Under the pieces are notes generated by a model. It made no database searches. It was not told where the DNA came from and saw nothing but the letters and a program-made list of their open reading frames with translations. Shown here in pieces: positions 1 to 8,783 of a stretch of 64,000 nt of DNA. Location of the stretch: contig NZ_JADPRT010000002.1 in assembly GCF_015690355.1 (NCBI RefSeq), positions 631,337 to 695,336 on the forward strand. The letters run 5' to 3'. The DNA is from Streptacidiphilus fuscans (lineage in GTDB: Bacteria > Actinomycetota > Actinomycetes > Streptomycetales > Streptomycetaceae). Position 1 is the stretch's first letter. Each line of letters starts with the position of its first letter. The translations under genes were made by a program, and so were the position numbers.

Positions 1-1
1 G

Positions 2-1006
2 CTACGCGGTGGCGGTGAGCCACCCCGCCGTCGCGGGGACCGGAGCCGGGCCACCGGCCGCGTCGGCCTGCGCCTGCGCGGCGATCTGGGCCGGGGAGAG
101 CGCCTGCTGCCAGACCTGGACGTCGGCCAGCGCGCCCTGCCAGTCGTCGGCCCACTGGTTCGCGTACCGGGCGCGGCCTATCTGCATCGGTGTGGGCGCG
201 GCGATCATCCCGGGCACGCGCGCCGTGGCCGCCTGGACGCCGTCGACGTAGAGCGCGATGGTGTGCGCCTTGGCGTCGAAGACGCCGGCCAGGGTGGTCC
301 AACGGCCGCTCGCCACCTGGCTCTTGGAGAGGGCCATGACCGTCTTCCCGGCAGCCGCCGCGGTCTGCACCTTGAAGACCCAGCAGTTGTGCGCGGCGCC
401 CGAGGCGTTCTCGCGGCCCAGGAAGAACGAGTAGAACGCCCCGCTGCCCTGCGAGACGGCCGCCTCGGACATCGTGGGCCCGTCGGCGCGGACGACCGAG
501 GCGACGGTGAAGTCCGACGCCGTGTCGACCGTCGCCGTCAGGGCGCGGGCGTAGCTGGTGTCCTTGCCGGCCAACGCCATTGCGGGACCGGTGTGTCCGG
601 CCTGGACGCCCACCGTGGCCGCCGGGCCGAGCGCGAGGCCGGCCGTCGGCGAGACCTTGCCGGGCGCGGACGGCGACGCCGAGACCGGCGCGGCCGACGC
701 GGTCGACGAGGCGACGGCCGACGGCGAACCGCTGGTCACGGACGGCCGCGGGTCGGCCACGGCCTTGCTGCCTCCCGACCCCTGCAGCACCAGCCCGGCG
801 CCGACCCCGCCCACGACGACGAGTACGCCCACCGCACCGGCCGCGATCCGCAGCGTCGACTTCCGCCGTACCGCCCGGTCGTGCTCATCGGCCAGCGTGG
901 CCCAGTCCGGCTGCGGCGCGGGACGACCCGCCGTCGCCGCACTCCGCGGATCCCACCCGCCCTGCTGGCCACCCCAGCCGCCTTGCCCGCCCCAGTCCCC
1001 GCTCAC
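2..1006 (-). CDS. LamG-domain membrane-anchored surface protein
   Basis: Predicted single-pass protein of 334 residues with its stop at 2-4. The N-terminal ~50 residues are Gly/Trp/Pro-rich and end in a basic patch (RRKST). One hydrophobic segment follows at about residues 51-74, then an Ala/Ser/Pro linker. From about residue 125 there is a concanavalin A-like LamG sandwich with the usual blocks DFTVASVVRADG, WTTLAGVFDA, IALYVDGVQ and QIGRARYAN. Such domains generally bind carbohydrate outside the cell; the ligand cannot be read from sequence. The GTG at 1006 is preferred because GGGGA lies just upstream. An in-frame ATG at 1087 would add 27 residues without a better ribosome site. Confidence 0.8.
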   Translation of the reverse strand: MSGDWGGQGGWGGQQGGWDPRSAATAGRPAPQPDWATLADEHDRAVRRKSTLRIAAGAVGVLVVVGGVGAGLVLQGSGGSKAVADPRPSVTSGSPSAVASSTASAAPVSASPSAPGKVSPTAGLALGPAATVGVQAGHTGPAMALAGKDTSYARALTATVDTASDFTVASVVRADGPTMSEAAVSQGSGAFYSFFLGRENASGAAHNCWVFKVQTAAAAGKTVMALSKSQVASGRWTTLAGVFDAKAHTIALYVDGVQAATARVPGMIAAPTPMQIGRARYANQWADDWQGALADVQVWQQALSPAQIAAQAQADAAGGPAPVPATAGWLTATA

Positions 1007-1228
1007 GCCTGTCCCCGTTTCCCCTCGCCATGCACCTGCCCGCCGCACTATAGGCGGCCGACCACTCAGGGGTCCTCCCCGGGACACACACCGCTACGGG
1101 CGGGCGACGTGTCTCGGCGAGGAGCGGGGTGCACACGACGGCTCGTCCGGGCCCGAGCGCCACGAGTACCATCTCACCGCCAGGGACGGGGACCTGACGT
1201 ATCAACAAGGGAAGACACGGGGGACAGC

Positions 1229-1594
1229 ATGCGATGGACCGACACACACGGCGTCCGATGGCGGATACGCCGGCACCGCCTGGCCGGAAAGCGACGCATC
1301 AAGCCCGAATGGGCCTTCGACATGATGCCCGACGGCTCGATGGACGATCCGATCTCGATGGTCCTCGCCGTGCCCGGCATGGTGGTGCTCGGCGTGCTGC
1401 TCCCGATCTGGCTGGTCGAGTGGCTGGTCCGGCTGCTGCTGACCCCCTTCGCGGCGCTGTTGCGGCTCACCGGCCTCGTGCCGTACCGGGTGGAACTGGT
1501 ACGCGATCGCACCCGCGGCGAGTCCGTGCACACTCCCCGCGGCTACGGCGAACTCCGCCGCACCCTGGCCGCGATGCGCCAAGGGCGGAGCTGA
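1229..1594 (+). CDS. small basic membrane protein, unknown function
   Basis: Protein of 121 residues that I do not recognise as a named family. The N-terminus is strongly basic (RWRIRRHRLAGKRRIKPEW). A long hydrophobic stretch follows at about residues 43-80, enough for one or two membrane passes. The C-terminal ~40 residues are hydrophilic and Arg-rich. The ATG is preceded by GGGGA with normal spacing. It is read divergently from the LamG gene, so the 222 bases between them probably hold both promoters. Composition and third-position GC match the neighbours, so it is probably a real gene. Confidence 0.65.
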   Translation: MRWTDTHGVRWRIRRHRLAGKRRIKPEWAFDMMPDGSMDDPISMVLAVPGMVVLGVLLPIWLVEWLVRLLLTPFAALLRLTGLVPYRVELVRDRTRGESVHTPRGYGELRRTLAAMRQGRS

Positions 1595-1616
1595 CGGCCG
1601 GTCCGCCGCGCCCGGC

Positions 1617-2030
1617 TCACCGGCGCAGCGGGACGTTCTGCAGCCACAGTTGGCCGCGGGCGAGCAGGGCCGACATGCCTGCGGATGTGATGGTCACCTC
1701 CCACAACTGCTGATCCGCGTCCTGGAATACCGGCCGGGCATCGACGCGGACGGGGCCGGTGACGTCGCGGACGAAGGAGTCCGTGGCGTTGCCGGTGCCG
1801 ACGGCGAACTGACCGAGGTGCGCGACCGCCCGGGAGGCGCCGACGCTGGCCGCCCGCTCGACGACGGTGCAGTACACGCCGTTGTGCACGGCGTTCCACG
1901 CGTCGTGGTGCTGGGTGCCGATGTCGAGGTGGCCGGTGACACGGTCGGGGCTGACCGTGTCGAACGTCAGCCCCAGCTCCGCGACGAACCGGCTGGCGGA
2001 CTCCAGCTCAAGGGTGGGAAACGCTTCCAT
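1617..2030 (-). CDS. hotdog-fold thioesterase (PaaI-like), copy 2
   Basis: Protein of 137 residues with the hotdog-fold thioesterase pattern: D-x-G-x-x-H-H-D-x-W (DIGTQHHDAW), then VHNGVYCTVVERAASVGA, where PaaI proteins have HGG...E. The usual HGG is HNG here, and the acidic catalytic position is the E of VVERAAS. Such enzymes hydrolyse acyl-CoA thioesters in the cytoplasm. It is the last gene of a leftward set (MFS, thioesterase, thioesterase) and a paralogue of the gene just upstream, 32 bases away. A divergent substrate or a regulatory CoA-binding role is possible. Confidence 0.8.
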   Translation of the reverse strand: MEAFPTLELESASRFVAELGLTFDTVSPDRVTGHLDIGTQHHDAWNAVHNGVYCTVVERAASVGASRAVAHLGQFAVGTGNATDSFVRDVTGPVRVDARPVFQDADQQLWEVTITSAGMSALLARGQLWLQNVPLRR

Positions 2031-2062
2031 GGTGCTGCCTTCCAGGTGTCGGGGAGCCGTGC

Positions 2063-2506
2063 TCAGTGGGAGAACCGGTCGCACTCGATGTTGCGGAGCC
2101 GGACCTGCCCACGGGCGAGCTGACGACCGTCCTGGTCGGCCACGGTCACCGTCCACAGCTGCTGGCTGCGCCCCTGATGAGTCGGCTCGGCCACGACCGT
2201 GGCCCGGCACTCCACGCTGGCGCGCAGGAAGTCGGTGGAGTTGTGCACGCCCACCGCGTACTGACCGCGGTCGGCCACCGCCGCGGAGGCGCCGACCGAG
2301 GCCGCCGTCTCGACCGCGGTCGCGTAGATCCCGCCGTGCACGATGCCCCACGGGGTGTGGTGGTCCGCGCCGAGATCCATGTGCCCGAGCACCCGGGCTC
2401 CGCTGACCTCGTCGAGGACCAGGCCGGCGGCGGCGACGAACCGGCTGGCCTCCTCGATGCTCAGGTCAGGCATTTCGACGGCCTCTGCGGCGGCGTTGGG
2501 GGTCAT
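2063..2506 (-). CDS. hotdog-fold thioesterase (PaaI-like), copy 1
   Basis: Protein of 147 residues with a canonical PaaI-type core: DLGADHHTPWGIVHGG followed by ATAVETAASVGA. These give the HGG turn and the catalytic E in the first helix. It should release free acid and CoA from an acyl-CoA in the cytoplasm. The ATG at 2506 is chosen because GGGAGA precedes it; the frame is open to 2560. It lies 65 bases after the MFS stop and 32 bases before a second, diverged copy. The pair may have arisen by duplication. The neighbouring acyl-CoA ligase and dehydrogenase make a CoA-thioester substrate likely. Confidence 0.85.
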   Translation of the reverse strand: MTPNAAAEAVEMPDLSIEEASRFVAAAGLVLDEVSGARVLGHMDLGADHHTPWGIVHGGIYATAVETAASVGASAAVADRGQYAVGVHNSTDFLRASVECRATVVAEPTHQGRSQQLWTVTVADQDGRQLARGQVRLRNIECDRFSH

Positions 2507-2571
2507 GGCTTCTCCCGTTTCGGTCTGGGTCGGTAAGGGGGAAATCAGTTGGGCTTGCACAGGGGCGGGCC

Positions 2572-3825
2572 CTAGGACCGGACACCGGTCCGCGGCGCCC
2601 GCAGCGCGGCGAGGCTGACCGTGGCGAGCAGCAGTGAGCCGCCGCCGACGACGAAGGACACCGAGGGCATCGCGTTGTACAGCGGCAGCAGAACGATCGG
2701 GGCGACCGCCGCGCCGCCGAAGCGGAAGGCGGAGACCGCCGAGAGCGCGCCGCCCCGGTTGCTGGGCACCTCGCGGACGGTGAGGTTCTGCAGGGCGACG
2801 TTGAGCATCGAGTAGCAGACGCCCGCGCCGGTCCAGCAGAGGACCAGCGTCAGCAGGCTGTGCGTCGATCCGGTCAGGGCGACCAGCACGGCCCCGAGCG
2901 CGGCGCCGATCCCGCCGACGACGCGTCCACCGAAGCGGTCGCTGAGCGCACCCCAGCTCGTGCCCAGCAGCAGGCCGGTCAGGCCGAAGCCCAACAGCGC
3001 GACGCCGGTGAGGTCGGGACGGACGCCGAGGTGCTCCTCGGCGTGCAGGGAGACGAGGAACGGGAGCCCGGCCGCGCCGAAGTAGCTGACGAAGGCGGCC
3101 ACCGCCAGCAGTCCCATCCGCCCGTTCACCAGGGGACGCAGGCGCGGAGCCTGCGCTCCCGGACGTGCACCGCCGGGCGGAGGCGCCAGCGCCAGCACCC
3201 CGGCCGCGACGGCGACGCCGACGAACGCCCAGCGCCAGTTCACCGCCGCGGCCACCCCGCCGAGCAGGGGCGACAGCGACTGACCGGCGGCCTGGCAGCT
3301 GGCCAGCAGTCCCACGGACCGGCTCAGTCGGCGTGGCGAAACCATGTCGGCCAGCCCGGACAGCAGCAGCGGCGAGATGAACGCGTTGGCGGTGCCCATC
3401 ACGGCCCGCACCACCAGCAGCAGCCCGATGTTCGGTGCGAGTGCGCCGAGCAGCGAGGCGACCAGGTAGACCACGTAGGCGCCGAGGACGGTGCGCCGGC
3501 GGCCCCAGCGCTCGCCCGCCGTCCCGGAGACCAGCTGCACCAGGGCGAACGGCACGAAGTAGGCGGTCACCAGGAGCGTGGTGGAACTCATGGACGCGTT
3601 CAGGGACTTGGACATCTGCGGCAGCATCGGTGCCACCACGCCACCGCCCAGAGGCCCCAGCGCGGCACCGACGTACACCGCGAAGACGCGTAGCTTCCGT
3701 ATCAGCCCGCCGCTTCCGTCCGCGCTCTGCGGCTGTTCCGCTGCCTCGGTCGGCCCAGACAGGTCAACCGCTTTGCCCAGCGCGGTACTTCCCACAGCGC
3801 CGCCCGGCGCGTGGTCGTCAGTCAT
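2572..3825 (-). CDS. MFS transporter (12-helix, YnfM/Bcr-like)
   Basis: Major facilitator of 417 residues. A hydrophilic N-terminus of ~50 residues is followed by hydrophobic segments along the whole length. The MFS loop 2-3 signature is present as GTAGERWGRRRTVLGAY, with a second copy at SDRFGGRVVGG in the C-terminal half. Substrate is unknown; context suggests export or import of the acid handled by the acyl-CoA cluster. The ATG at 3825 follows an AGAGA purine stretch; the frame is open to 3915. It is first of a leftward operon with two thioesterases and begins 131 bases from the LysR stop. An interrupted dyad (CACG-GAGC / GCTC-CGTG, 3841-3863) sits in its upstream region. Confidence 0.85.
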   Translation of the reverse strand: MTDDHAPGGAVGSTALGKAVDLSGPTEAAEQPQSADGSGGLIRKLRVFAVYVGAALGPLGGGVVAPMLPQMSKSLNASMSSTTLLVTAYFVPFALVQLVSGTAGERWGRRRTVLGAYVVYLVASLLGALAPNIGLLLVVRAVMGTANAFISPLLLSGLADMVSPRRLSRSVGLLASCQAAGQSLSPLLGGVAAAVNWRWAFVGVAVAAGVLALAPPPGGARPGAQAPRLRPLVNGRMGLLAVAAFVSYFGAAGLPFLVSLHAEEHLGVRPDLTGVALLGFGLTGLLLGTSWGALSDRFGGRVVGGIGAALGAVLVALTGSTHSLLTLVLCWTGAGVCYSMLNVALQNLTVREVPSNRGGALSAVSAFRFGGAAVAPIVLLPLYNAMPSVSFVVGGGSLLLATVSLAALRAPRTGVRS

Positions 3826-3955
3826 CACGGTCTCTCTTTCCACGAAGAGCGGGCTGCTCCGTGAAAAGACGCTAAGTTCCCGTGCGGTGTTTGTGTAATG
3901 CCCTTTATGGCTCACCGATATCCGGCAGGCATAGTTCCACGTGGGCGAGGTTCCG

Positions 3956-4819
3956 TCAGCGGTCGACCGCGTTGACCGCGTTGACCGCCACGTCGATGAA
4001 ACGGCGCAGCAGGATCTCCTGCACGTGCGCCAGATAAGCGAGTTCGACCGGCACCGGCGGCGCGTCGACCAGGGGGACGAAGGTCACCCCGGGGTGGTTG
4101 ATCCGGCGCACCCCCACGGCCGGCGCCACGCCGATGCCGCGGTTGGCGGCCACCGACTCGACCCACTCGTCGTAGTTGGTCGTCTCGATCACCTCCCGCG
4201 GCCCCTCTCCGGCTGCCCACGACCAGTGGCCGGTCGCGCCGCTGACCACGTTCTCCACAAGTGGCCACCGGGGCACGTCCGCCCAGTGCACCTGGTCGAG
4301 CCGGCTCACCTCGGAGTCGACGGCGCAGGCGATCGCCACCCGGGGCTCGTCGAACAGGTGCACCACCTTGACCGACCCGGTCGGGCGCACCCGGCCGCGT
4401 ACCAACGCGATGTCGATCGCATGGCGTTGCAGCGCCTGGAGCGGGTCGTCTATCCGCACCAGGTTCACCTTGCTCCCCGAGCTCCGTTCGAACTCGCCGA
4501 TGGTGCGCTGCGTCCACGGGTCCGGCATCAGCCAGCTGAAGCCCAGCCGGATGCTGACCTGCTCGCTCAGCGCGTTCACCGCCCGGTCCAGCTCGTTGAG
4601 CACCCGTTCCACCTGCGAGAGAAAGGAGTTGCCCACGTTGGTGAGTTCCACGTGCCGGGAGCTCCGGTTGAACAGCCGGACCTGCAGCGTCGTCTCCAAC
4701 TGCTTGACGGTGCGGGTCAACGCGGGCTGCGTGATGGCCAGTTCCTCGGCGGCGTGGGTGAACGACCGCTGTCGGGCCACCTCGACGAACGCGCGCAGGT
4801 GACGCAGCTCGACATCCAT
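3956..4819 (-). CDS. LysR-family transcriptional regulator
   Basis: Regulator of 287 residues with the LysR N-terminal winged helix-turn-helix: LRHLRAFVEVARQRSFTHAA, then ITQPALTRTVKQLE and LFNRSSRHVELTNVG. The co-inducer domain starts near residue 90. It is divergent from the MFS gene at 4912, with only 92 bases between, and read in the same direction as the other MFS-thioesterase arm. Regulators placed like this usually control the divergent operon and themselves, often in response to a pathway intermediate. The ligand is unknown. No convincing T-N11-A dyad was found in the 4820-4911 interval by eye. Confidence 0.92.
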   Translation of the reverse strand: MDVELRHLRAFVEVARQRSFTHAAEELAITQPALTRTVKQLETTLQVRLFNRSSRHVELTNVGNSFLSQVERVLNELDRAVNALSEQVSIRLGFSWLMPDPWTQRTIGEFERSSGSKVNLVRIDDPLQALQRHAIDIALVRGRVRPTGSVKVVHLFDEPRVAIACAVDSEVSRLDQVHWADVPRWPLVENVVSGATGHWSWAAGEGPREVIETTNYDEWVESVAANRGIGVAPAVGVRRINHPGVTFVPLVDAPPVPVELAYLAHVQEILLRRFIDVAVNAVNAVDR

Positions 4820-4911
4820 AACTGTGGAGCATAGCCGGACGACACAAGGTATTTCTCAAAGTTGGAGTAGATGGCTTACGTTCGATTTGCCGTTGAGAGG
4901 GGGGCACGTCC

Positions 4912-6162
4912 ATGGACGCGACAACGTGCAGCGGGACCAGACTGAAGATCACGCTCGGCGTCGGGCGGGGCGCGTCCGCGCTCGCGGTGTGCCTGGGGGT
5001 GGGCCGATTCGTCTACACCCCGATCCTGCCGCTGATGCACAGTCAGGCCGGGCTCTCCGCGCCGGTCGGCGCGGTGGTGGCCACCGCGAACTACCTCGGC
5101 TACTTCGTCGGCGCGCTGCTGACCGTGCTCGCTCCCCTGACCTTCCGGACCCGGGCGATGCTGCGCACCTGCCTGGTCGCCCTGGTGGTGACCACGGCCG
5201 GCATGACGCTCACCTCGACGCTCGAGGTGTGGTTCATGATGCGCGCGCTGTCCGGGGCGGCCAGTGCGGTGGTGTTCGTCATCGCGGTCAACGCGATGCT
5301 GCGGACGCCCGGCGCGGCCAAAGAGGGATGGACGTTCGCGGGCGCGGGCGTCGGCATCGCGCTCTCCGGACTGCTGGTCGTCTCGGCGCCGTTCGGCCAT
5401 GACTGGAAGGCGGCATGGTGGTGCGCCGCGACGCTGAGCGTGGTGCTCGCGGTCGGCGCGTGGTCGCTGCCCACCGGGGTGGTGGTGCCGGCGACGAACG
5501 CCCGGCCGGAGGCGCCACGACCCCGAACCACCCGGTTGTTCCTGGCTCTGATCGTCAGTTACTTCCTGGAGGGGGTGGGCTACATCATCGCCGGCACCTT
5601 TCTGGTGGCGGCGGTGACACAGACCGCCCCGGGGTTCGCCGACCTCGCCTGGGTGCTGGTCGGGCTGGCGGCGATACCCGGCTGCGTACTCTGGGCCGGG
5701 CTGAGCCGCCGCTGGCCGCGGGCGGTCCTGCTGCCCGCCACCCTCGCCCTCCAGGCGGTGGGAGTGGCACTGCCGGCGCTGTCTTCCAGCAGTGCGGCGG
5801 CACTTGTGGCCGCGGTGCTGTTCGGCGGCACGTTCATGGCGATCGGAATGATCGTCCTGCCGATCGGCGCGCAGCTGCGAGCGCGCGGGTCGGTCGCCGT
5901 CCTCACGGTCGCCTACAGCCTCGGACAGATCGTCGGTCCGCTGCTGGTGGCCCCGTTGCTCGACCACGGCTACGGGTCGGCCCTGCTCGTGGGCGCGGTG
6001 GTCGTGGCAGGCGCCGCCGGGGTCGCGGTCCTGCTCTGCCTCGGAAATTCCCGATCCGCCCCGGCGCCGGTGGAGAACGCGCCGACGCCCCGGGCGTCCG
6101 TCCATTCCGCAGGAAATGTCCTCGGCAATCCGTTGACAGCGGACGCCGACAGCGGACGGTGA
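4912..6162 (+). CDS. MFS transporter, YbfB/YjiJ-like
   Basis: Major facilitator of 416 residues. The start (ASALAVCLGVGRFVYTPILP) and LSAPVGAVVATANYLGYFVG match the YbfB/YjiJ-type MFS proteins. About 12 hydrophobic segments fill the protein, with a short polar C-terminus. The ATG follows GAGAGGGGGG with ordinary spacing. It opens the rightward arm of the acyl-CoA cluster, divergent from the LysR gene. A 192-base gap follows before the next gene, so it may have its own transcript. Substrate unknown; an organic acid would fit the neighbours. Confidence 0.85.
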   Translation: MDATTCSGTRLKITLGVGRGASALAVCLGVGRFVYTPILPLMHSQAGLSAPVGAVVATANYLGYFVGALLTVLAPLTFRTRAMLRTCLVALVVTTAGMTLTSTLEVWFMMRALSGAASAVVFVIAVNAMLRTPGAAKEGWTFAGAGVGIALSGLLVVSAPFGHDWKAAWWCAATLSVVLAVGAWSLPTGVVVPATNARPEAPRPRTTRLFLALIVSYFLEGVGYIIAGTFLVAAVTQTAPGFADLAWVLVGLAAIPGCVLWAGLSRRWPRAVLLPATLALQAVGVALPALSSSSAAALVAAVLFGGTFMAIGMIVLPIGAQLRARGSVAVLTVAYSLGQIVGPLLVAPLLDHGYGSALLVGAVVVAGAAGVAVLLCLGNSRSAPAPVENAPTPRASVHSAGNVLGNPLTADADSGR

Positions 6163-6246
6163 CGCGCTCCACAGCACGGACACGCTGAACCGACCGGGCC
6201 GACATCGGGCCGTGGTGCACTCCGGGGGGATTCGCGCGCCAAAACA

Positions 6247-6272
6247 CGCACATGAACGCGCGCACATGAACG
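6247..6272 (+). repeat. 12-bp direct repeat in gap before CMD gene
   Basis: CGCACATGAACG occurs twice at 6247-6258 and 6261-6272 with a two-base spacer, in the 192-base gap between the MFS gene and the next operon. The 14-base period is not a helical turn multiple. It may be a regulator half-site pair or a chance duplication. Confidence 0.4.
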
Positions 6273-6354
6273 TCACCTGACTCGAATTCGCGCTCCGGCG
6301 ATACCGGCTGCTCTCACGCCGGTTCACGCCCGGACATCAACGATGGGGGAAATC

Positions 6355-6753
6355 GTGGATTCATCCGAATGGGACACAGGGGATCGGATACGCCGTGAGG
6401 TGCTCGGCGACGACTACGTCGACGGAGCCTCCTCGCAATGGGAGGGCGGCCGGACCCTGGAGGACCTGGTCGTTCGCTTTCCGTGGGCCGGCGTGTGGTC
6501 GCGGCCGAACCTGGACCGCCGGACCCGCAGCCTGATCACGGTCGGGATCCTGGCGGCGACCAACCGGAACCACGAACTTGAACTTCACATCCGAGGCGCG
6601 CTGCGCAACGGGTGCACCGTCGACGAACTGGTCGAGGTCGCCCTGCACTGCGCCGTCTACTCCGGCGTTCCGTCCGGCATCGACACCGTCCGGATGATTC
6701 GCCGGATCAGATCTGACTCGTCTTCGACTATTCGCCAGGGGGAAAGCGAATGA
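6355..6753 (+). CDS. carboxymuconolactone decarboxylase-like protein
   Basis: Protein of about 132 residues with the carboxymuconolactone decarboxylase/AhpD helical fold: LDRRTRSLITVGILAATNRNHELELHIRGALRNGCTVDE and EVALHCAVYSGVP. This matches PcaC-type proteins. It lacks the CxxC of AhpD peroxidases, so a lactone or keto-acid decarboxylase-like role is more likely than peroxidase chemistry. GTG at 6355 is favoured because GGGGGA sits four bases upstream; ATG at 6343 is inside that purine run. The stop overlaps the next start (ATGA, 6750-6753), indicating translational coupling to the FAD/NAD(P) protein. Confidence 0.82.
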   Translation: MDSSEWDTGDRIRREVLGDDYVDGASSQWEGGRTLEDLVVRFPWAGVWSRPNLDRRTRSLITVGILAATNRNHELELHIRGALRNGCTVDELVEVALHCAVYSGVPSGIDTVRMIRRIRSDSSSTIRQGESE

Positions 6754-8753
6754 AGTCCGTCGCACTCATCGGAGTGGGGCCTCGCGGCCTGTCCGTTCTC
6801 GAACGGATCAGCGCGAACGCCGCGAACTGCACGAGCACGCACGTCGTCGTCCACATGATCGAGCCGAAGAAGTTCGGCTCGGGTGAGGTGTGGCGCACCG
6901 ACCAGTCGCCGCACCTCATCATGAACATCGTCGCGTCCCAGATCACCGCGTTCACCGACAACACCGTGCAGATCTCCGGGCCGCTCCGGAACGGCCCGAG
7001 CCTCTACGCCTGGGCGCAGATGCTGGCTGCCGGAACCATTCCGAACACCTATCCCCGGGAGGTGTTCGACGAGGCGGTCGCCACGAGCGAGGACAGCTAC
7101 ACCCGGCGGAGCTTCTACGGGCACTACCTGGAGTGGGTCTACGAGTACATCGTCAGCACCCTGCCGCCGAACGTCTCGATCCGCGAACACCGGCACAAAG
7201 CGGTGTCCGTCAGCGACGTCGAGAACGGGAGCCAGGCGATCGGACTGGACGACGGCAGCGTGATCGTCGTCAACGAGCTGATGATGGCGACCGGGCACGG
7301 CGAGGCCGAGCTGTCGGCGGAGGAGAAGTCCTTCCACCGGCTGGCCGACTCCTCGGGCGGCCGCTACTACCCGCCCGCGAACCCGGCCGACGTCGACCTG
7401 GACCACGTGGCCCCCGGGGAGACGGTGCTGCTGCGCGGCATGGGGCTCTGCTTCTTCGACTACATGGCCCTGTTCACCCTCGGCCGAGGCGGAGAGTTCG
7501 TCCGGGACGCCGCCGGCACCCTGCGGTACCTGCCCTCCGGGAACGAGCCGCTCCTGGTGTGCGGCTCACGGCGCGGCGTCCCGCTGCACGGCAGGGCGAG
7601 CAACGAGAAGGGCGACGGCCGGGTCGAGCCGAACTTCCTGACCGAGGGGAAGATCCACGAGCTCCGGCTCCAACGGGCCAACGGCAAGCTGGACTTCCAG
7701 CGGGACTGCTGGCCGCTGATCGCCAAGGAGGTCGAGACCACCTACTACACCCGGCTGGTCGCGGCACGCTCCGGCGAGGCCGTCGCCGACGAGTTCCGCC
7801 AGCTGTACAGCGCCGCGCCCTGGTCCAGCGAGCTGGAGCGGATCGTCCTGGACAAGTTCGAGGTCCCCGAGGATCTCAGCTGGGACTGGGAGCGGGTGGC
7901 CCACCCCTTCACCGGGGCCGACACCGCGGACCTGGCCGCCTGGCAGGGGTTCATCCGGGACTACCTGACGGTCGACGTGCGCGAGGCCCAGCAGGGCAAC
8001 ACGACCAGCCCGCTCAAGGCCGCGGTCGACGTGCTGCGCGACATCCGCAACGAACTCCGCTTCGCCATAAACAACGGCGGCATCGAGGCCGAGTCCTACC
8101 GGCGGCACGTGAAGGGCGAGTTCAACTCGCTGCACGCGTTCCTGTCCATCGGCCCGCCGTGGAGCCGCATCGAGGAGCTCGGCGCGCTGATCGACGCGGG
8201 CATCGTGCAGATCGCCGGTCCCCGGTTCAGGGTCGAGTGCGACTTCGGTCGGGGCACCTTCGTCGGCACGTCCGACGTCCCCGGCGAGGAGCACCGCGCC
8301 CGGGTCCTGGTGGACGCGATGCTGCCCCCGGTGGACCTGACCAGGACGAAGAACCGCCTGCTGAGCCACCTGCGCCAGCGCGGCGAGGCCACCCGGTTCT
8401 CGGTGCCCTCGACGTCCGCCGAGCCCGCCTGCGTCACCGGGGGCGCGGCAGTGACCCAACGGCCGTACCGGCTGGTGCGCGCCAACGGCACCGTCCACTC
8501 GCGGCGGTACCTGTTCGGGGTGCCGACCGAGGGTGCCAACTGGGTGACGGAGACGGGCATCCGGCCCAAGGTCAACTCCATCACGCTCGGGGACAGCGAC
8601 GCGATCGCGCGCGCGATCCTCGGCCTGCGGACCCGCCCGGCCCGCGACGTCGACGGCAGCCGACCCGAGCTGACGATCGACGAGCTGTTCACGGTGCCCG
8701 TCGGCGCCTCGTCGGGCAGCGGACCGGTCCGCGACTTCGGCCTGTACGACTGA
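6750..8753 (+). CDS. FAD/NAD(P)-binding protein, large (PF13454-like)
   Basis: Protein of 667 residues beginning VALIGVGPRGLSVLERI, a Rossmann GxGxxG dinucleotide site typical of the FAD-NAD(P)-binding family PF13454. HLIMNIVASQITAFTD and LMMATGHGEAEL resemble the second and third nucleotide-binding blocks of flavin monooxygenase-like proteins. The C-terminal ~300 residues, rich in charged helices, have no family I can name. The likely role is a flavin-dependent oxidation or hydroxylation of the cluster's substrate; the reaction is unknown. It is translationally coupled to the CMD-like gene and followed 30 bases later by an acyl-CoA dehydrogenase. Confidence 0.8.
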   Translation: MKSVALIGVGPRGLSVLERISANAANCTSTHVVVHMIEPKKFGSGEVWRTDQSPHLIMNIVASQITAFTDNTVQISGPLRNGPSLYAWAQMLAAGTIPNTYPREVFDEAVATSEDSYTRRSFYGHYLEWVYEYIVSTLPPNVSIREHRHKAVSVSDVENGSQAIGLDDGSVIVVNELMMATGHGEAELSAEEKSFHRLADSSGGRYYPPANPADVDLDHVAPGETVLLRGMGLCFFDYMALFTLGRGGEFVRDAAGTLRYLPSGNEPLLVCGSRRGVPLHGRASNEKGDGRVEPNFLTEGKIHELRLQRANGKLDFQRDCWPLIAKEVETTYYTRLVAARSGEAVADEFRQLYSAAPWSSELERIVLDKFEVPEDLSWDWERVAHPFTGADTADLAAWQGFIRDYLTVDVREAQQGNTTSPLKAAVDVLRDIRNELRFAINNGGIEAESYRRHVKGEFNSLHAFLSIGPPWSRIEELGALIDAGIVQIAGPRFRVECDFGRGTFVGTSDVPGEEHRARVLVDAMLPPVDLTRTKNRLLSHLRQRGEATRFSVPSTSAEPACVTGGAAVTQRPYRLVRANGTVHSRRYLFGVPTEGANWVTETGIRPKVNSITLGDSDAIARAILGLRTRPARDVDGSRPELTIDELFTVPVGASSGSGPVRDFGLYD

Positions 8754-8783
8754 CCACCCCCACCAGATCCGGAAGGCAGAAGC

